Shown here in pieces: positions 13,177-15,625 of a stretch of DNA of 15,625 bases. The DNA lies in assembly GCA_016462305.1 (NCBI GenBank), contig JAEMTM010000011.1:9014-24638 (forward strand). The letters run 5' to 3'. Below the pieces are notes generated by a model. That model made no database searches, was not told the origin of the DNA, and was given only the letters and a program-made list of their open reading frames with translations. The position numbers and the translations under genes were made by a program. The stretch is from Sphingomonadaceae bacterium (GTDB lineage Bacteria; Pseudomonadota; Alphaproteobacteria; Sphingomonadales; Sphingomonadaceae). The stretch's first letter is position 1, and every line of letters starts with the position of its first letter.

Positions 13177-15354
13177 ATGAGCTTGCCCAATAACCGCGTC
13201 CGTGTTGTCTTGTTGACGCAAGCGATTGGTCCGCTCGATTACCGGCTGCCCGATGATATGATCGCAGGGCCGGGCAGTGTCGTGATGGTGCCACTTGGCC
13301 CGCGCAAATTGCCCGGCGTGATCTGGGATGATGATGTTTTCGGCGATGCGGCGGTAGATGCCAGCAGACTTCGCGCGGTGCTTGAAATTGTTGATTGCCT
13401 CCCGGTTGCGCTGGGCTTGCGCCGCCTGGTCAACTGGGTAGCGGATTATTATCTCACAAGCCATGCGGCGGTCTTGCGCATGGTATTGTCATCTTCGGCT
13501 GCGTTCACGGCGACGGGAACCATTACCGAATATCGCCGGACAGATTTTGAGCCTGCACGGTTGACACCACAACGCGCGGCCGCGCTGGACGCCTTGGAGG
13601 GCGCGCAAGGTCTTGTGCGCGAGCTAGCGGCAGAAGCTGGCGTCAGCGACGCCGTCATTCGCGGGCTGATCAAAGCCGGCGCGTTTGAACCGGTTACCAT
13701 CAGCGTCGATTCGCCATTACCCGAACCACTGGCAGACTTTGACACGCCAAAATTGAACGACGCGCAGCAATTGGCAGCAAACAGCATGGTCGATGCGGTG
13801 CGCAAAGGCGGCTTTGACACATTCGTTCTGGATGGCGTCACAGGATCAGGCAAAACCGAAACCTATTTTGAGGCGGTGGCCGAGGCGTTACGGCTGGGCA
13901 AACAGGTTCTGGTGCTGCTTCCCGAAATCGCGCTGACCGCGCCATTTCTTGCCCGCTTCGAAGCCCGCTTTGGCGTCGAGCCAGCGGTTTGGCACAGCAA
14001 TCTGCGATCCACCCAGCGCCGCCGTGTCTGGCGTGCTGTCGCCGATGGCAGCGCAAAGGTGCTGGTGGGCGCGCGCTCGGCGCTTTTCCTTCCCTTTGCC
14101 AATTTGCGCCTGATTATCGTTGATGAGGCGCATGAGACCAGTTTCAAACAGGAAGATGGCGTGCGCTATCATGCCCGCGACGTTGCCGTCATGCGTGGCC
14201 ATTTTGAGGGATTCCCGGTGGTGCTGGCATCGGCAACGCCAGCGTTGGAATCGCGGCATATGGTGGCCATGGGTCGCTACAAAGCCCTCGAAATTCCGTC
14301 GCGCTTTGGCGCGGCCAAGATGCCCGAGATCAAGGCCATCGACCTGACGCTCGACGCGCCGGACGCGCAGCATTGGATCGCGCCGACATTGCTGAAGGCA
14401 TTGGAAGAACGCGTCGAACGCGGCGAACAGAGCCTGTTGTTCCTGAACCGTCGTGGCTATGCGCCTTTGACCTTGTGCCGGACCTGTGGCCACCGGTTCC
14501 AATGCCCCAACTGCACAAGCTGGATGGTCGAACACCGCCTCGTGCGGCGGCTTGCCTGCCACCATTGCGGCCATGTCATGCCGCCGCCGGAGGAATGCCC
14601 TGAATGCGGCGAAAGCGATACTCTGGTTGCCTGTGGCCCCGGCGTTGAACGCATCAGTGACGAGGTGAACCGCCTGCTGCCCCATGCGCGGACCATCGTT
14701 GCGACATCGGACACTTTATGGTCGCCGGAGAAGGCGGCGGAGTTTGTGTCACGTGTCGAGAATAAGGCGGTGGACATCATCATCGGCACGCAATTGGTGA
14801 CGAAGGGCTATCATTTTCCCGAACTGACTTTGGTCGGGGTGATCGACGCCGATCTGGGGCTTGAGGGCGGGGATTTGCGTGCCGCCGAACGCACCTTTCA
14901 GCAAATTGCGCAGGCCGCTGGCCGGGCAGGGCGCGGTGAAAAGCCGGGCGAGGTGTTCATCCAGACACGCAATCCCAATCATCCCGTCATTGCCGCCTTG
15001 GTCGCCGGTGACCGCGATGCATTTTATGATGCCGAGACACAGCAACGCAAATCCGCTGGTGCGCCACCGTTCGGGCGTTTTGCGGCCATCATTATCTCGT
15101 CCGAAGATGAACGCGAAGCCATAGAGGCGGCGCGCGCCGTGGGTGGCGCCGCGCCGCAGGTGGACGGAATGATTGTCTACGGCCCCGCGCCAGCGCCGCT
15201 CGCCATGTTGCGTGGCCGTTATCGACAACGCCTTTTGGTGCATGCCCAGCGATCGGTCGAGGTGCAGAATATCATCCGTGAATGGCTTGGCGGGCTACAA
15301 TTCCCACGCGGCGTGCGGGTTGGGGTCGATGTCGACCCTTATAGTTTCCTGTGA
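13177..15354 (+). CDS. priA: Primosomal protein N' (replication restart helicase PriA)
   Basis: PriA is a 3'-5' superfamily 2 helicase that recognises stalled forks and reloads the replisome. From ATG 13177 it has 725 residues, close to the 732 of E. coli PriA. The N-terminal DNA-binding domain begins 'RVRVVLLTQAIGPLDYRLPD'. The helicase core has Walker A G220-V-T-G-S-G-K-T227 and D316-E-A-H319. The family-specific zinc module has eight cysteines: C434, C437, C443, C446, C461, C464, C474 and C477. The helicase C-lobe includes 'IGTQLVTKGYHFP' and 'QAAGRAGRG'. ATG 13117 and TTG 13045 are in frame further upstream, but the added residues do not look like PriA. ATG 13177 has no clear Shine-Dalgarno, so the start is moderately sure. 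Confidence 0.95.
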   Translation: MSLPNNRVRVVLLTQAIGPLDYRLPDDMIAGPGSVVMVPLGPRKLPGVIWDDDVFGDAAVDASRLRAVLEIVDCLPVALGLRRLVNWVADYYLTSHAAVLRMVLSSSAAFTATGTITEYRRTDFEPARLTPQRAAALDALEGAQGLVRELAAEAGVSDAVIRGLIKAGAFEPVTISVDSPLPEPLADFDTPKLNDAQQLAANSMVDAVRKGGFDTFVLDGVTGSGKTETYFEAVAEALRLGKQVLVLLPEIALTAPFLARFEARFGVEPAVWHSNLRSTQRRRVWRAVADGSAKVLVGARSALFLPFANLRLIIVDEAHETSFKQEDGVRYHARDVAVMRGHFEGFPVVLASATPALESRHMVAMGRYKALEIPSRFGAAKMPEIKAIDLTLDAPDAQHWIAPTLLKALEERVERGEQSLLFLNRRGYAPLTLCRTCGHRFQCPNCTSWMVEHRLVRRLACHHCGHVMPPPEECPECGESDTLVACGPGVERISDEVNRLLPHARTIVATSDTLWSPEKAAEFVSRVENKAVDIIIGTQLVTKGYHFPELTLVGVIDADLGLEGGDLRAAERTFQQIAQAAGRAGRGEKPGEVFIQTRNPNHPVIAALVAGDRDAFYDAETQQRKSAGAPPFGRFAAIIISSEDEREAIEAARAVGGAAPQVDGMIVYGPAPAPLAMLRGRYRQRLLVHAQRSVEVQNIIREWLGGLQFPRGVRVGVDVDPYSFL

Positions 15355-15437
15355 TGCGACGTGAGACGCGCAAATAGCGGATTTACCTCATGCGTCTAAT
15401 GCTCCATCGTGCCGTCAAAACATAAGGGGAGAACAAG

Positions 15438-15625
15438 ATGCACAAAATTTTATGGGCAGCTTTATTGGGCACGGCGTCGGCAACAGGCGCGTGGGCACAA
15501 GACGCAAAGCCAGCATCTGATGCGACGGTCGCCGCGCAACGCAGCGTCGCGGGGCAGCTTCCTGCCGAAGATGGCCGTGACCTCGATTTTGCGGACAGGG
15601 GCTTTATCGGCACTTTGTCCGACCC
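15438..15625 (+). CDS. Secreted protein, 5' fragment; probable alkyl/aryl-sulfatase (SdsA1/BDS1-type MBL-fold) N-terminus
   Basis: Only the first 62 codons are present; the gene runs off the window. ATG 15438 has AAGGGGAG at 15424-15431 with 6 nt spacing. Residues 1-20 form a signal peptide ending 'ATGAWAQ'. The following 'LPAEDGRDLDFADRGFIGTL' resembles the segment before the catalytic MBL domain in linear alkyl-sulfatases, where a D-F-x-x-A-x-R-G-F-I pattern recurs. The metal-binding motif would lie beyond the window, so the function is inferred from this short stretch. It lies 83 nt after priA; with its own Shine-Dalgarno it could be separately transcribed, though no clear promoter is visible. 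Confidence 0.6.
   Translation, partial: MHKILWAALLGTASATGAWAQDAKPASDATVAAQRSVAGQLPAEDGRDLDFADRGFIGTLSD

Noticed and set aside
13888..14685. A 265-codon open frame on the - strand opposite priA
   Set aside because: It mirrors the helicase core and zinc module of PriA; its His/Arg/Gln richness is typical of an antisense shadow.
15364..15397. AGACGC/GCGTCT inverted repeat after priA as a terminator
   Set aside because: The stem is 6 bp with a 22-nt loop and no T-run, so an intrinsic terminator is not supported.
1..15625. CRISPR arrays, tRNA genes, insertion sequences and phage attachment sites
   Set aside because: No regularly spaced repeats, cloverleaf-like sequences, transposase frames or flanking direct repeats were seen by eye.

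Overview
The window looks like an ordinary chromosomal segment of an alphaproteobacterium, most likely a sphingomonad (Sphingomonadales). The clues are moderately high GC, tightly packed genes, the character of the NadA, PriA and DUF4112 proteins, and a PBP1A-type gene set. The order is inferred from protein character, not from a search. There are twelve protein genes (one cut by the window end). I found no tRNA, rRNA, insertion sequence, CRISPR array or phage gene.

Positions 1-2130: a BlaI-type repressor and an M56 (BlaR1/MecR1-like) membrane metalloprotease overlap by 4 nt. They lie behind a promoter with two TACA-N2-TGTA operator dyads 21 bp apart, and the pair ends at a clear intrinsic terminator. 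The antirepressor lacks the penicillin-binding sensor of BlaR1. Its predicted periplasmic part has repeated beta-like strands, an acidic Ala-rich helical stretch and a cysteine cluster.

Positions 2155-9895 (+ strand): an LACTB2-like metallo-hydrolase; quinolinate synthase nadA; then a close-packed run of a class A penicillin-binding protein, a membrane-anchored trypsin-like protease, an orphan family-5 solute-binding lipoprotein and a small DUF4112 protein. The last four have gaps of -4, 42 and 19 nt and look like one envelope-related operon.

Positions 9920-13029 (- strand): in transcription order, a transaldolase, GTP cyclohydrolase I (folE), nicotinate-nucleotide pyrophosphorylase (nadC) and a secreted RNase T2-family protein. 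nadA and nadC supply the last two steps to nicotinate mononucleotide in de novo NAD synthesis; nadB is not in the window. The RNase T2 protein has Gln where the catalytic Glu is expected.

Positions 13030-15625 (+ strand): primosomal helicase priA, divergent from the transaldolase gene, then the 5' end of a secreted protein resembling the N-terminus of alkyl sulfatases of the SdsA1/BDS1 type.

No intergenic stretch exceeds 300 bases. The points most worth a second look are the non-beta-lactam sensor of the BlaI/M56 pair, the PBP-protease-lipoprotein-DUF4112 operon, and the Glu-to-Gln change in the RNase T2 active site.
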